The notes below the pieces were generated by a model, which did not search any database, was not told the DNA's origin, and saw only the letters and a list, made by a program, of their open reading frames with translations. From positions 5,006,928-5,070,927 of the forward strand of contig OX422185.1 in NCBI GenBank assembly GCA_949130485.1: a stretch of 64,000 bases of DNA, written 5' to 3'. The position numbers and the translations under genes were made by a program. Source of the DNA: Agelas oroides (lineage: Eukaryota; Porifera; Demospongiae; Agelasida; Agelasidae). This document shows, one piece after another, positions 21,807-33,796 of the stretch (positions within the stretch are counted from its first letter, which is position 1; the number at the start of each line of letters is the position of its first letter).

Positions 21807-22000
21807 AGACCCAGTACAACTAGGTCACCCAAAAATTTAATGGAAAGGATAGTATGGTGTTGAACACGTACTAGTTAGATAGTTCCACCCAGCAGCAGTC
21901 CTTATATACTCAGCCTTGTTCGTAACAATTGTGGGTTTTGTTCCGGTGTGTGGCAGAATATTCATAGCAGATTATGAGATATTCATTGAGCTGTGAATGT
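21807..22000 (+). repeat. Recurrent module copy (block D)
   Basis: AGACCCAGTACAACTAGGTC hairpin, TTATATACTCAGCC, CAATTGTGGGTTTTG and ATTCATTGAGCTGTGAAT. The block E counterpart is at 52728. Confidence 0.75.
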
Positions 22001-22383
22001 AGTTATGAGTTGAGACACACTATCACATTTCAGACTGTTTTTGAGTCAAATTGGAAGTAGGGAAGGATTTACTTACACTCGTTCCCAGGCCTCCCCCGTT
22101 TTTGTTCTTCAGTCTGCATTCAGTATAATACACGGAAGCAGAATAGCAGCGAAATTGGGGAAGGTCTGGGAACACTTACCACATGACGTGGTCATGGACT
22201 AATATGAATGTGGACCCCCACATCCACTTTGCATCCACCTTATGTCATTCACGTGATAATTAGTGTTACCAGGCTTTCCCCGTTTCGCTCTTCCGCTTCC
22301 GTGTATTTAATACTATAGCTAGTATAGTTACAATATAAAATGCGTATATAAAAAGTGTAATATTATTTTGAAATACTACACTT

Positions 22384-22461
22384 ATTGACCAATCAGATTA
22401 GTATTACACTTTTTTGACAGTAAAGTATCAAAAAAGTGTAATACTAATCTGATTGGTCAAT
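22384..22461. repeat. Perfect 34-bp inverted repeat with CCAAT boxes
   Basis: Bases 22384-22417 and 22428-22461 are exact reverse complements around a 10-base loop (CAGTAAAGTA). Each arm contains GACCAATCAG, an NF-Y-type CCAAT box. It lies in the 820-bp segment absent from block E. Confidence 0.9.
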
Positions 22462-22985
22462 GCGAAGCGCCGCGTACGAGGTTGCTACAGGAACGCTGCG
22501 GACGCAGCCGTTCATTTTTCAAATTTGGGTGGAGCAGAAGGCGGAGCTCTCTTTTTCGGACTTCAATGCGAATAGCTGCATGCTGTAACAGCGCTTTACT
22601 GTTAGCAGAACAATAAAATGATCGAGCGAAGGTGCTTCAGAAGTCGTGTCGACGTTGAAGAGTATAGGCAGTAGCGAGAACGGCCCTGACGAGTATGCTT
22701 GCAAAACTACGGAAGCTCGGCACTGGTTGGCAAGCGCTGTGTTACTGCGTTCGGCTTGTGCTTGCGAGTTTAGCCTCATATTCGGGTTTTATCGCCACAG
22801 CGTTTGCCGCTTGCGGTACCACGAAGGTTAGTAGGTGCTACAGACGGCAAACGCTGTGGTGAGAAAGCTTGGTTACGAGGCTAATAACTTTCGAGTGCCT
22901 AGTCACGGAAGCTCAGCAGTGCATTGGCTTCTAGGAGCCGTTTTGATGGCAGCTGAATGTGGATTATAAAGCTATAGTATTAATA

Positions 22986-23126
22986 CGTGATAGCATGGTT
23001 TGCTGTGGTATTTGGGATTAATAGCACTCGTAATGCAGTAAATTGTACTCGGCTGCGCCTCGTACAATTATTTCTGCATTACTCGTGCTGTTAATCCCAA
23101 ATACCACAGCAAACCATGCTATTACA
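22986..23126. mobile_element. Hairpin MITE related to the AACAGCATGG fold-back family
   Basis: The arms share TAGCATGGTTTGC, TGTGGTATTTGGGATTAA and complements. The centre reads TACTCGGCTGCGCCTCGTA, echoing the CGAGGCGAAGCCGAG centre of the 525-bp family at 33797. Confidence 0.8.
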
Positions 23127-24323
23127 TATACAAACTGAACGCAAACCAATTTTAAAGAACGTACAACAAAACAGGGGAGCTAGGCCTGGGAATGAGGCTA
23201 ACGTTAGCTTGTTTTCAGGTATCCTACACAACCTTGTTGAGTTTTTAAAAACCTAGCTGCTGTGTGACAGTCTGAATTATCGAATCCCTGATTTAAAAAC
23301 ACAATTATATGACATTCTTACACAGTACATACAGCCCAGCTCAAATAACAACAAATGCCACTCAGAACACCAGACATTTTTCTGGGAGAGCCTAAGAACG
23401 AGAGTAGCTACGCAAGTCTCATGCCCAGACCCTATTCTCTCACAAGGAAAATGGTCTAGTGAACCAAGCTGAAGTTCCTGGGGGCTCATATGTGCTTCAT
23501 AGATGTATCAGATATTCATGCGTTTACATAGCACACATGACCCCCACCCGTAGCCAAAGTTCAGTGCTATAGTGCGTCAAACTCAGTAATGTGCTCGAAA
23601 TATGCAACGGAATAATATTCGATTTCTATCCGGGACTGCCACTTATGAAAAACTGACAATTCAATTCACAAGTGTGAGGCTTGCTTCGTACCCATGCAGG
23701 CTCTTCCTTGTAGAGGAAAGAACATTATAACATTTGGGAGTCGAAGCTGCTTACTTCTGGTACGTCATCATTCCTGTGGTTTCTAGTAACCACGCCCCAG
23801 TTTTGAAAATTATCATGTGATTTTTGCAAGGCCACAAATCTTTCAAAAAGACTGAGGCAGAGAAGGACTGAGAAAAGCAGCAAAAAGCATTAGAAGACAT
23901 CGGCCAATTAAGTCACAAATCTCAACCAAGCATCCAGAGGGCAAACATGCGATCAAGAGGCAGTTGAACAGCGGACATTTAAGTCTTATTGAGACTTTCA
24001 AGACTTGATCATCATGCAATTGCAGCATAAAGTAGGTAAGCCTTGACATGTGACTGTGCAAATGAGTGAGAAACATAACAAGAGGTCTTCCAGGGCTCTC
24101 TTCCACAACCTTTCTGTGCTTGCTTGAAACACAAATCTCTACCCTCCCTTCTGCAGCTGCTGCAATGGTATGAACCATGTCAATTCTGAAGCTTCTTGGT
24201 CAACATCACCTCGTGTACTACAGCATAAATAGACAAGCAAGCTTTTGAGAGGAGAGAACCCTTGGCAGCAAATTATCAAGAAATGGTGGAGCTATACATG
24301 CTCTTTTCACATCTGATATCCGT

Positions 24324-24478
24324 ATGTAGATCCAGTTACAACTGGACCTTCCTAAAATTTAACTTCAGTTAACTATAGTTGGTGCAAAAACAACCGACCA
24401 ACTCACCAGCTCACTTATGGGTTTGTGTGACGTCACATTGTATAATATTCATTGACAGTTGATAAGCTATGAATCCAG
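24324..24478 (+). repeat. Recurrent module copy with compensatory hairpin change
   Basis: Here the hairpin reads GATCCAGTTACAACTGGACC: the CCAGTT/AACTGG arms differ from the usual CCCAGT/ACTAGG yet still pair. CRE-like GTGACGTCAC follows. Confidence 0.75.
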
Positions 24479-24581
24479 TCCAAGAAACTGTGAATGTAGT
24501 TATACAGTTGTACCTGCACCATGCGCGCACAAACTCACACATACAGTACCTTCCACAGCTGGAACAGCAATCGCATGATGT

Positions 24582-24604
24582 ACACACACACACACACACA
24601 CACA
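24582..24604 (+). repeat. Short (CA)n tract
   Basis: About 11 CA repeats. The block E paralogue at 56826-56984 has about 79. Confidence 0.95.
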
Positions 24605-25159
24605 CGTTACTCTCCCAGTACCATATACGTTGAAAGTTTCACGGAAATTGCTGCACTAAATTTTTGTGGTTTTAATTTTTGTGATTCACAGTAGCATGCT
24701 AACATTATCGTGTGCAACATACATACGTAAATTCGTAGTTTTCAAATTTCAAGAGCGTAGACTAACTCGCAAAATATGTGAAAACTTATCTAATGAGAAA
24801 GTTTCAACATACATGGCATGACAATTGTTTGATATATACATACATATGGAAATAAACTATGTATGATCAACCTTCAAAGTGCAAGAGAACTTGTTTGGAT
24901 TGAGATTTTAGGAGCCTTGTTTACAGATCTCTCCAATTTGTATTGGCAATATTACAGTAAAACTGGGGTGAAGGCCTGAAAATACATTAGCCAACCAGCG
25001 TTTGAGTTCTACTAATGACAGGAAGTGAATATATGGTAGAACATGGAAATTTTGAAAATTGGGGTAGTACCTGACCAATCACTTTAAACAAAGTTTGCAG
25101 GATTTAAAAACTGTGGCATTCTAGCAAGACACTTCCGAGCAGTGATATTCCCCAGACCC

Positions 25160-25637
25160 TTCCTCACGTGGCCAGAAGGGTGTGTAGTGTACGGAAGTTG
25201 AACATAGCGAAGTGTGTGATGCTATCGCAGACAAAGAGGCCATCTTTATTGAGACCGATCTCAAGAAGTAAACAAGCTACAGAGATGAAACGAAAAGCTA
25301 CAACTAGTTAAAAGAAAGCCCTAATCTCGCTGCAGCTTCCAAAGGAAACAGGACTGTAACAGTAAATCTACAAGTATCAGAACATACCGAAGATAGCGAC
25401 TTCCAGTTTGAAAAGTTCACATTTATCTGCACACTTGCACTTCAGTGGTAAGCTTCAAAACTACAGCATAGCTAGGCAAAGCCTTAGGCTATCCATTGCT
25501 TTTTACTAGAAGTCTGTAGCTGGTTTACAACTGGAGATATAAAACGGAATACACAACACACAGTCTTGACCGCTTCATTCGTGATGATTATGGTCATCCG
25601 CGTAATATTGCAATAACACCTTACAGTCGGTAAAGAG
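25160..25637 (+). mobile_element. piggyBac-like MITE, 5'-truncated
   Basis: The right end GTCGGTAAAGAG is followed by TTAA (25638-25641). It contains GAGACCGATCTCAAGAAGTA and AAAGAAAGCCCTAATC. No CCCTTTACC left end is present. The paralogue in block E runs from about 58630 to 59110. Confidence 0.7.
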
Positions 25638-25819
25638 TTAAGTAAGGACTACATGTAAGGATCCGACTGCACCTGGGCATGAAACTTAACAACTTTATGT
25701 AAGGACTATATGTAGGCCAGGCTGGATGCTACCAGACAGCATACGTAGGTGAACTTTAGCTAGCCAAAAGACCAGTTCAATCTTGCCCTGCTGTTTCTCT
25801 CTAGAGTAAATTGTACAAT

Positions 25820-26067
25820 ATGTGTGGCAGTCCTGTGTAGGTTATTCCGTTGCGTATTTCAATCACATTGCTGTGTTTGAAGCGCTGTGTTGTTGAACTT
25901 CCGTTAAGGTCGGGGCTCATATGTGTTTCATAGTTGCATGAATATCTAATGAATCTATGAAGCGCATATGAACCCTGCCCTTAACGGAAGTTCAGTGATA
26001 CGGCGCTTTGAAGACAGCGGTGTGATTGAAATACGCGATGGAATAACTACACGGGACTGCCACATGT
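25820..26067. mobile_element. ~248-bp fold-back element
   Basis: The arms of about 105 bp pair through TGTGGCAGTCC, TATTCCGTTGCGTATTTCAA, GAACTTCCGTTAAGG and their complements. The centre is TTCATAGTTGCATGAATATC. A full copy lies at 59293-59540; half-copies lie near 23540-23640, 54085-54170 and 55750-55850. Confidence 0.85.
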
Positions 26068-26094
26068 ACATGCTGGAAGAAAGGGGGTTTGAAT

Positions 26095-26298
26095 GTAGAC
26101 CCAGATAAACCAGGTCTTCCAAAAATTCATAATCTTTCCTGGGAAGCCGTTGTCAAGGCTCTGGTCTGCAATCAGTAGATTCAACAGTTATCTTTATATA
26201 CCCTGGCCTTTTTGTAACACTTGTGGGTTTTGTGATCTTACAACCCTCATGTGGTAGAATATTCATTGCAGTTGTGAGCTATTCATTGAACTATGAAT
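26095..26298 (+). repeat. Recurrent module copy next to a CA tract
   Basis: GACCCAGATAAACCAGGTC hairpin, TTTATATACCCTGGCC and CACTTGTGGGTTTTGTGA. The (CA)n starts about 20 bp after GAACTATGAAT. Confidence 0.75.
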
Positions 26299-26318
26299 GT
26301 TGACATACAGACTCACCA

Positions 26319-26356
26319 ACACACAAACACACACACACACACACCACAAACACACA

Positions 26357-26394
<38 letters not shown>

Positions 26395-26398
26395 ACAA
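26319..26398 (+). repeat. (CA)n microsatellite with CCACA interruptions
   Basis: About 80 bp, interrupted three times. The block E counterpart (59791-59952) is twice as long and pure. Confidence 0.95.
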
Positions 26399-26652
26399 CT
26401 GAAGATGACATGGTGTTTGTATTAGGGAGACATTTCATCATAAGTCTGAAAGAGAATACTGGTTTTGTGTTGACAAGTAGAAGGCAAAGGCAGTCTTTAC
26501 TAAAGAATGCAGAGATCAACGTTCAACCTAGGACACAAATCTCTGCTGCACTGTGCTACCTGCAGGCATGCAGCCTAGAGGACTAGTCCATTGTATTGAT
26601 ACTGGCCTCATTGCTACCAGGCCACTTTTCCCTCCTCCCACGTGGCCTGGGT

Positions 26653-26850
26653 ACGAGGCTAGGACAAGATATTACAAGAAGCACCTCGAGATTCTTTGTC
26701 GGGCACCACGCCCCTCACGTCTACCCTCACGTCTACCCTCACGTCTACCTGACGTCATGCATGTGACTCTTTCTCCCAGGCCTTCCCCCTCCGTTTTTAT
26801 ACTGGAAGCGATCAAAAACTGGAGGCAGGAACAGCCAGGGAACGAGGCTA
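26653..26850 (-). repeat. Fold-back-type repeat, inverted relative to 61354
   Basis: Contains three tandem CCTCACGTCTAC units, CTGACGTCA and a GAACGAGGCTA end. The reverse complement matches 61354-61500 (TAGCCTCGTTCCCAGGCTGT, GGTAGACGTGAGGGTAGACG). Confidence 0.75.
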
Positions 26851-26917
26851 GCCATCACTAATAGTGGGCTTAACTTGGGGTTACTTGTCTTACCGGTAAC
26901 TCTCTGATGTTACAGAC

Positions 26918-27125
26918 CGAGTGAATACCCAGGTCTTCCAAAAATTTCACTGTATAAACTAATTCAATATTCTGAGTGATACTGCACTAATCAAGCAGCT
27001 GTCCTAATATACTCAGCTTTGTTCCTAACACTTGTGGGTTTTGTTCCAGTGTGAGGTGTGAGGGTGTGAGGGTGTGAGGCAGAATATTCATTGCAGTTTA
27101 TGAGATATTCATTGAGCTGTGAATG
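26918..27125 (+). repeat. Recurrent module copy, hairpin arm diverged
   Basis: GAATACCCAGGTCTTCCAAAAA, then CCTAATATACTCAGC, ACACTTGTGGGTTTTG and a small GTGAGGGT triplication at 27055-27079 before ATTCATTG. Confidence 0.7.
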
Positions 27126-28014
27126 TAGTTATGAGTCGATTACACATTAGTCGGTGCACAAAGAGGCTGAGAGACAATTCGTGTTAAAATGGAGGGGATT
27201 GCCTTTCAAATTTTAGAGATTAAAAAACGTGGCTTCATCATATATTGACATTAATAACATACAGATGGGATACACAAAAAGTATGCAAACTAGGTAGGGA
27301 TGATACACTGTACAGCTGGAAAATTTGATGGGGAATTAAATTTGGCAGTTTGGCGGTTAGGGTTGAAACTGTCAAATTATATTATATTATTCGTATGCAT
27401 GCATTGCATAATGATGTATTTGCATGCAGTAGCACTCTTGGTCCTGTCCGCCACCCCTCTACATGGCTGTACATGTAGCTAGCTCAGCGCTAGCACGTTG
27501 CCAGTTTCATTTCTTGTAAACATTCGAACTCGGGCTTTGTTCAAGTACCTCAAGTGAGAGACGACAACGCTCCTTGATAAATGGACCTGAGACCCCACCA
27601 CCAAATTTAATTCCGCCAATACTTTTTACAGTCGGTTTGGGGCCAAACCGCCAGATTTAAAGACCGCCAATATCTCCGGCTATATGGTAAAATGATATAA
27701 AAGTGAAGGTACAAAGCCCCATCCATCCCTACACCTTTTTCACAACAGCATGCAGTGTAGAGCAAAACAGATGTAGGGATAGGGCTTTGTATAGTACATT
27801 GCTTGCATAGTTTGCGGCGTGCATACGTACTGTTCAAACAGCAGTGAGTCCTAGCTTACTAATGGGGGCAAAAGAGGGCATTTTCCTCCCTTTGTCAGAA
27901 TCTTGCCTCCTTTGGAACTTACAAGTCAAGACTGCCTTATCAGTAAATGTAGTAACCAGCTCCATTCATAGATACTTTTGCTTGGAAAAGTGATCTCAGA
28001 AGGTCTAAAATCTC

Positions 28015-28132
28015 GGAGGGTTTAAACTGTAAAATGTTCATTGGTGCAAGCCCCCAGACCCCCTATATAGCTTGGAGGGTTTAAACTGTAAAATGTTCAT
28101 TGGTGCAAGCCCCCAGACCCCCTATATAGCTT
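28015..28132 (+). repeat. 59-bp tandem duplication
   Basis: Two copies of GGAGGGTTTAAACTGTAAAA...CCCCCAGACCCCCTATATAGCTT. Block A has one diverged copy near 6200. Confidence 0.95.
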
Positions 28133-29220
28133 GTATATAAAGCACAACAACACAGTGGGTTCCCCTACCCCTGTTCCCAGGCTTCACACAGCAGTACAAA
28201 ATGTTAGCCCCATACCTAGGCTCCTCCCCAGAAAAATGGAGAGAGAGGCTGGAGGATCTGATCACGTGCCCTGTGACGTACTATGTGTGGTTTTGATAAT
28301 CGAATTATTGCCCACGTAGTCCGTACTCAGTGTTATAAGCGCTACACGGCCCTTGTAGTTCTGGCTGTTGCTGAGACTACAGATCGGTACTGAAAAGCTG
28401 TTTCACTATTATCTAGCTAGACTCAAGCTCCTAGTATGATATTTGAAGTATAGCTTCTACTGTAGCGCTAAGTTTTACGCTGCCACGACATTGTTTCATT
28501 CAAACGACACAGGAGGCAGTCGCCTTATCGACATTGACAGCATTGGTTATCACTCAATATGCGTCTTTGGAAGGCCTCTGTGAACAGCTGTGAGTTCTGT
28601 ATACTCCTAGCATGCTGTCAGTGAGCGGTAGCCAGCACTGTGAATGTCGATAAAGCGACTGTCTTGAGTGTCGTTTGAGCAGAATGAGGTGTAGGGTAGA
28701 AGGTACACTGCTTACCTGCTCTCAGAACTCCAACAACGCTCATGTAGCACTGTTAAGTTAATGCTGAGTATGGACTACGGCAATAATTAGATTATCAAAA
28801 GCACACATAGCACATCACGGGCACATGATCAGATCTTCCAGGCTCTCTCCCCATTTTCTGGGGAGGGGCCTGGTTATGAAGCTACAAAATACCACAGTGC
28901 AAGCAATGAAAACTGTATGAGGTCTGAGAGTAAGACTAGTGATGCCCCCACCCCAAAAAAAATTTTCAAGTCAACTAGCAGGGAAATTCCTCTAATTTGA
29001 AGCCAGAGCATTGCACCCTCCTCAAGAAGAAAAAGGAGATGTGCCATTTGTAAGATTGGAAATGGAGAGTGTAGCCCATTTGATTACCTAACCCTTTTAC
29101 CGCAACATGCATTTGATTACTTAACAGCAGATAGACACCAAACTGGACTTCAAGGACAATACTTCATTAGTTTTTGAAATGTATTTAAAAATATTAAAGT
29201 CTATAATCTGGTATACCGTA

Positions 29221-29642
29221 GATCTGGAAATTTTCATGGTCTAGGACACCCACAAAAATATTTTGATGGTAATAAATTGATTCTATGTTCCGTGGAGCAT
29301 GAACAGTTTGCTGCATTTGTGGCTACCACAAAGCTGTTGGCGAACTACTCGTATGCGAAAGAGAACCGAAGAACGCTGTAGACACGTACTGTGCCAGTAA
29401 AGACAGATAGTTTATTGGATAAAGAGCGGAGAGATGTCAAGCGTTTGCCATGAGTCACCTGTGGGTATCGAAGAAGAGGCTGTCTCGTGCAAAATAACTA
29501 GCTAGCTGCGCTGTGAAACTGTATGTATAAAATGTGTTGACCATAACGATTACCCGTTGTAAAATATATTTCGTGTTTTTTTTTTTATTTTTGTGCTCTA
29601 CGCAAACCACGAAAATGTTTTTATAATGAAAATTTCCAGATC
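29221..29642. mobile_element. 422-bp TA-flanked element
   Basis: Perfect 17-bp inverted ends GATCTGGAAATTTTCAT / ATGAAAATTTCCAGATC, flanked by TA (29219-29220 and 29643-29644). The TA could be target duplication or part of the TIR. The interior shares about 280 bp with block A 6780-7000. No transposase. Confidence 0.8.
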
Positions 29643-29657
29643 TATGCTATTTGTTAA

Positions 29658-30007
29658 GGGTGGTCGGAACTAATGGGGGGGGGGGAGGGGGGCGCGCGTG
29701 GCCAGTTGCTAGGGGGTTGTATCTTGGCAATAAAAAGGCTTATAAAAGAACAGCCTGCTGCAACTTAGCGCCCGTGTGGACTACTAAAACACACGTACAA
29801 GTTTATGAATCTACCTTGTCCACAAGCTGAACAGACTATTTGTTGATAAACTTTTGAACGGAGTAACTTATTGACTTGGAACATTGTCTACAGAGCTGTT
29901 ATTATGAGAGGAATCCAATGACAAAACGTTTGCCCAGAAATAATTGTTTTATGACAACAGCTTTTTGCATACTTTTGGATTGGCACAATTGTTAGTTCTG
30001 ACCACCC
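29658..30007. mobile_element. 350-bp TTAA-flanked element (family GGGTGGTC)
   Basis: Ends GGGTGGTCGGAACTAA and TTAGTTCTGACCACCC, with TTAA at 29654-29657 and 30008-30011. It starts only 11 bp after the preceding TA element. It contains a G-rich run near 29674-29692. The TTAA target suggests piggyBac-type mobilisation, but the termini differ from the CTCTTTACC family. Confidence 0.85.
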
Positions 30008-30187
30008 TTAATGTGTATTATGTGTTGATCTCGTGGGAGGACACCCCACTGGACAGATAATGGGAATGTAACAGCAGTTTGTACTTACATCTGCCACAGA
30101 TCATGTGAAAAATATTTCAGGCTTTTCCTACACAACTCTGTCAGTAAAACTGCAATAAAGGACTGAGGACGTGTAGGAAGATGCTTT

Positions 30188-30412
30188 GTAGACCCAGTTA
30201 AAACTAGGTCTTCCAAAAATTTTCCACATACGGTATGGAGACACACATACCACTCATGTTATATACAAACAGTCACCCAGCTGTCTTTATATACTGTGGC
30301 TTGTTTCTAACACTTGTGGGTTTGTGTGATGTCATGGATCAATATTCATTGCAGTGTGTGATATTCATTGACAGTTTATTAGTATTCATTGACAATATGT
30401 GAGCTGTGAATC
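30188..30412 (+). repeat. Recurrent module copy at the B/C duplication boundary
   Basis: GACCCAGTTAAAACTAGGTC hairpin, TTATATACTGTGGC and three ATTCATTG words. Bases after about 30355 are identical to 38890 onward, placing the duplication junction inside this module. Confidence 0.8.
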
Positions 30413-31672
30413 TGCTCATACAATGTGCACCAACCCTAGTTCCCAGGCTCACCTAGCCTCGTACCCAGGCTCCTCCCTGCTTTTCTGCATGAGAGCCTGG
30501 GTATGAGGCTAGGCTCACCCACTCTGGAGCCTGAATATTCCCAGGCAGGGAGACCTACCTTGGTATCTTGTGAGCATGATGTGATCGGAAAAGGGTTATA
30601 CATTTGCAAAACAAAAGGCAACATTTTGTGGACTGTTCAACCAGCTATACGTTCAATGCTTGGTGTGTAGAATATTTGCCTCCACTAGCTGGATATGTGT
30701 AGTCAGTTGCTCAGTACTTTTGCTCTTTTTGATGCTCTGAGCCTCCATGCTTTCTACCACCATTCTACCTTTGGTGTCGCTCACATGAGGAAAAACACTA
30801 GGCTCTCCCTGCCTTCACAATTGCCATGTTTGCGTGCCAGACCACCATTGGTATAAATAGTGTAGAACTCAACCATTCTTTTACTCTTTGATTAGCGTTC
30901 ACAACTAGGGTACATGCAAGCAGAAAGCCTGCCAAAACCGTGACATACATTTGAAATTACACGTGGGAGTGAGACTGCAACACGACTACCAAGCCTCGAG
31001 CATCACTACACTTAGGTCACGCCTCTTAGTATGTCACGCCTCCTACACCCAACCATTACGATTACCAAGCGATTACCAAGCCTTGCTCCGCTTCACTGCG
31101 GTCGGCAATAATACACAATAACAGAAGGGTGGTGAAAAATAGGCCGGAGATCATCATCACAATGGTACAATGCATACACACACATGTACACACACATACA
31201 CACACACACACACACATCCACAGATTACAGTGCCACCCTGCGACAGCCTCACTTATGCTGTCTTGCCCCTTACCCACATCCTTAACCTCCCTCACCTGAT
31301 TTTTTTCCCTTTCTACTCTGCAACAGTCTCCCTTACAACACCTGCAGCTTCAGGGAGGGATTTGGGAATCTGCCATTCTGACTCAGAGACCGCAGGGTTG
31401 TACTCTACTGGGGTAAAATGGAAGCAGAGGGGAGGTAGTACGTGTGACTCATGGGGACTTCAAAATGTGTAAAAAAAAATACACTAAAATTTATGTTAGG
31501 GAAACAATTAGAAAAGCTACACACAGTATATGACAGAAAAGAGGCAATGCAAAGTTCCAAACATTTGTGAACTAGTTCATGAACAGTTTTAGTGAGCAAA
31601 TAGTTCAGAACTGTTTGTGGACTAACAAATGTTCAACTATATGTACCGTACGTTCATGAACATTTGTTACAA

Positions 31673-32322
31673 CCCTTTACCGACCAAAGACGCGTATACG
31701 TGTCATGCATAATTCACCGCTGAATGACCAATGACGCATATACGTGTCATGGGTACTTTGGTATGTTGTACGCGAGTTTCCGTCGACTGTAGCGATTTAT
31801 TAGGGACTATCTACGCTATTAATCATATTCATTGCACCCACCAGAAGCTAAACGTGCACAATGGAATTGCAAATAGACAACATACGAGCCGGAAGTTGAA
31901 CATTATGGGGTGTAAGACTCTAGCAATCGACAGGGCCGAGTTCATTGTGACCGATCTCGAGAAGTACACAAGCTATGAAGATGAAATAAACAGCAGCGTA
32001 GAGCTAAAAGAAAGCTCTAACTTCCATGCAGATTTCAATTGTACTGCCAAGTTATAAGTACTGGAACAGATCGAAAGTCGCGACTTCCGGTATCACAACT
32101 TCCGGTTTATTTCACAGCTTCTGCTTTAGCGATAAGCTTCAAAACTACAGTGAAGCTGGGCAAAGCCTAAGGTACTCCATTGCTTTTTACCAGAAGTTTG
32201 TAGCTGTTTTACAACTGGAGATATAATATGGAATACGCAACACGTTCTCTGAACCGTTTCGCTCATAATTATTATGGTTTTCTACGTTAACATTGCAATC
32301 ACGCGTTACGGTCGGTAAAGAG
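31673..32322 (+). mobile_element. piggyBac-like MITE, block B copy
   Basis: CCCTTTACCGACC left end and GGTCGGTAAAGAG right end, about 650 bp. TTAA is degraded on both sides. The interior has GTATACGTGTCAT repeats and ACTTCCGGT twice. Confidence 0.8.
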
Positions 32323-32467
32323 AGCAGACCACCGTACTGGTTGACCTGAAATGAGCAGAGCTGGTAACAGTAGTGGGATGCCGTCTCCTTCAGCAGAACA
32401 GTACAGTGGTTTTACTGCTATGAAACGTTTACAACATAATTCATGAGGTTGGCAAACTATGTTGATT

Positions 32468-33695
32468 AGTGCTGCTACTCATAGTACTAGCCTCTGGTTA
32501 GCCTTCCCCACCAGTTTTAGTGCTGCTACTCATAGTACCAGCCTCTGGTTAGCCTTCCCCACCAGTTTTAGTGCTGCTACTCATAGTACTAGCCATCTGG
32601 TTAGCCTTCCCAACCAGTTTTAGTGCTGCTACTCATAGTACTAGCCTCTGGTTAGCCTTCCCCACCAGTTTTAGTGCTGCTACTCATAGTACTAGCCTCT
32701 GGTTAACCTTCCCCACCAGTTTTAGTGCTGCTACTCATAGTACCAGCCTCTGGTTAGCCTTCCCCACCAGTTTTAGTGCTGCTACTCATAGTACTAGCCT
32801 CTGGTTAGCCTTCCCCACCAGTTTTAGTGCTGCTACTCATAGTACTAGCCTCTGGTTAACCTTCCCCACCAGTTTTAGTGCTGCTACTCATAGTACCAGC
32901 CTCTGGTTAGCCTTCCCCACCAGTTTTAGTGCTGCTACTCATAGTACCAGCCTCTGGTTAGCCTTCCCCACCAGTTTTAGTGCTGCTACTCATAGTACTA
33001 GCCTCTGGTTAGCCTTCCCCACCAGTTTTAGTGTTGCTACTCATAGTACCAGCCTCTGGTTAACCTTCCCCACCAGTTTTAGTGCTGCTACTCATAGTAC
33101 TAGCCATCTGGTTAGCCTTCCCCACCAGTTTTAGTGCTGCTACTCATAGTACTAGCCTCTGGTTAGCCTTCCCCACCAGTTTTAGTGTTGCTACTCATAG
33201 TACCAGCCTCTGGTTAACCTTCCCCACCAGTTTTAGTGCTGCTACTCATAGTACTAGCCATCTGGTTAGCCTTCCCCACCAGTTTTAGTGCTGCTACTCA
33301 TAGTACTAGCCTCTGGTTAGCCTTCCCCACCAGTTTTAGTGTTGCTACTCATAGTACCAGCCTCTGGTTAACCTTCCCCACCAGTTTTAGTGCTGCTACT
33401 CATAGTACTAGCCATCTGGTTAGCCTTCCCCACCAGTTTTAGTGCTGCTACTCATAGTACTAGCCTCTGGTTAGCCTTCCCCACCAGTTTTAGTGCTGCT
33501 ACTCATAGTACCAGCCTCTGGTTAGCCTTCCCCACCAGTTTTAGTGCTGCTACTCATAGTACTAGCCTCTGGTTAGCCTTCCCCACCAGTTTTAGTGCTG
33601 CTACTCATAGTACCAGCCTCTGGTTAACCTTCCCCACCAGTTTTAGTGCTGCTACTCATAGTACTAGCCATCTGGTTAGCCTTCCCCACCAGTTT
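32468..33695 (+). repeat. 51-bp minisatellite, 24 units (block B)
   Basis: Unit AGTGCTGCTACTCATAGTAC + TAGCCTCTGGTTAGCCTTCC + CCACCAGTTTT. Fifty-one is divisible by three, which keeps frames open and yields a 17-residue repeat (ATHSTSLWLAFPTSFSA), but five units carry an extra A (CCATCTGG) and shift the frame. Variants GTT/GCT, CCA/CTA and AACC/AGCC are patterned among units. This is not evidence of a gene. Confidence 0.97.
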
Positions 33696-33796
33696 AAAGC
33701 AAGGGAAAGCTCTAAAAACGTGGCCACACTGTGCTCAGCAGCCCAATTACACAGAACCACACCTACCAGAAATGCACTGAAAACCTCTTATTAGTA

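Larger units (their letters stand above)
21192..26610 (+). repeat. Paralogous block D of system 2
   Basis: Collinear with block E (52153-60190). Relative to E it has an extra segment at about 22308-23127 and lacks three E segments: the 525-bp fold-back at 53509, the 1.6-kb stretch at 54570-56230, and the giant palindrome at 57186. Confidence 0.85.

Noticed and set aside
31731..32057. 108-codon ORF in the piggyBac-like MITE (also 40266)
   Set aside because: Not conserved in the copies at 4217, 7584 and 25160; no transposase features.
32571..33134. 187-residue repetitive ORF in the 51-bp array (also 41004-41618, 204 residues)
   Set aside because: Openness follows from a period divisible by three; frame-shifting 52-bp units, a single-unit paralogue and no flanking coding sequence argue against a protein.
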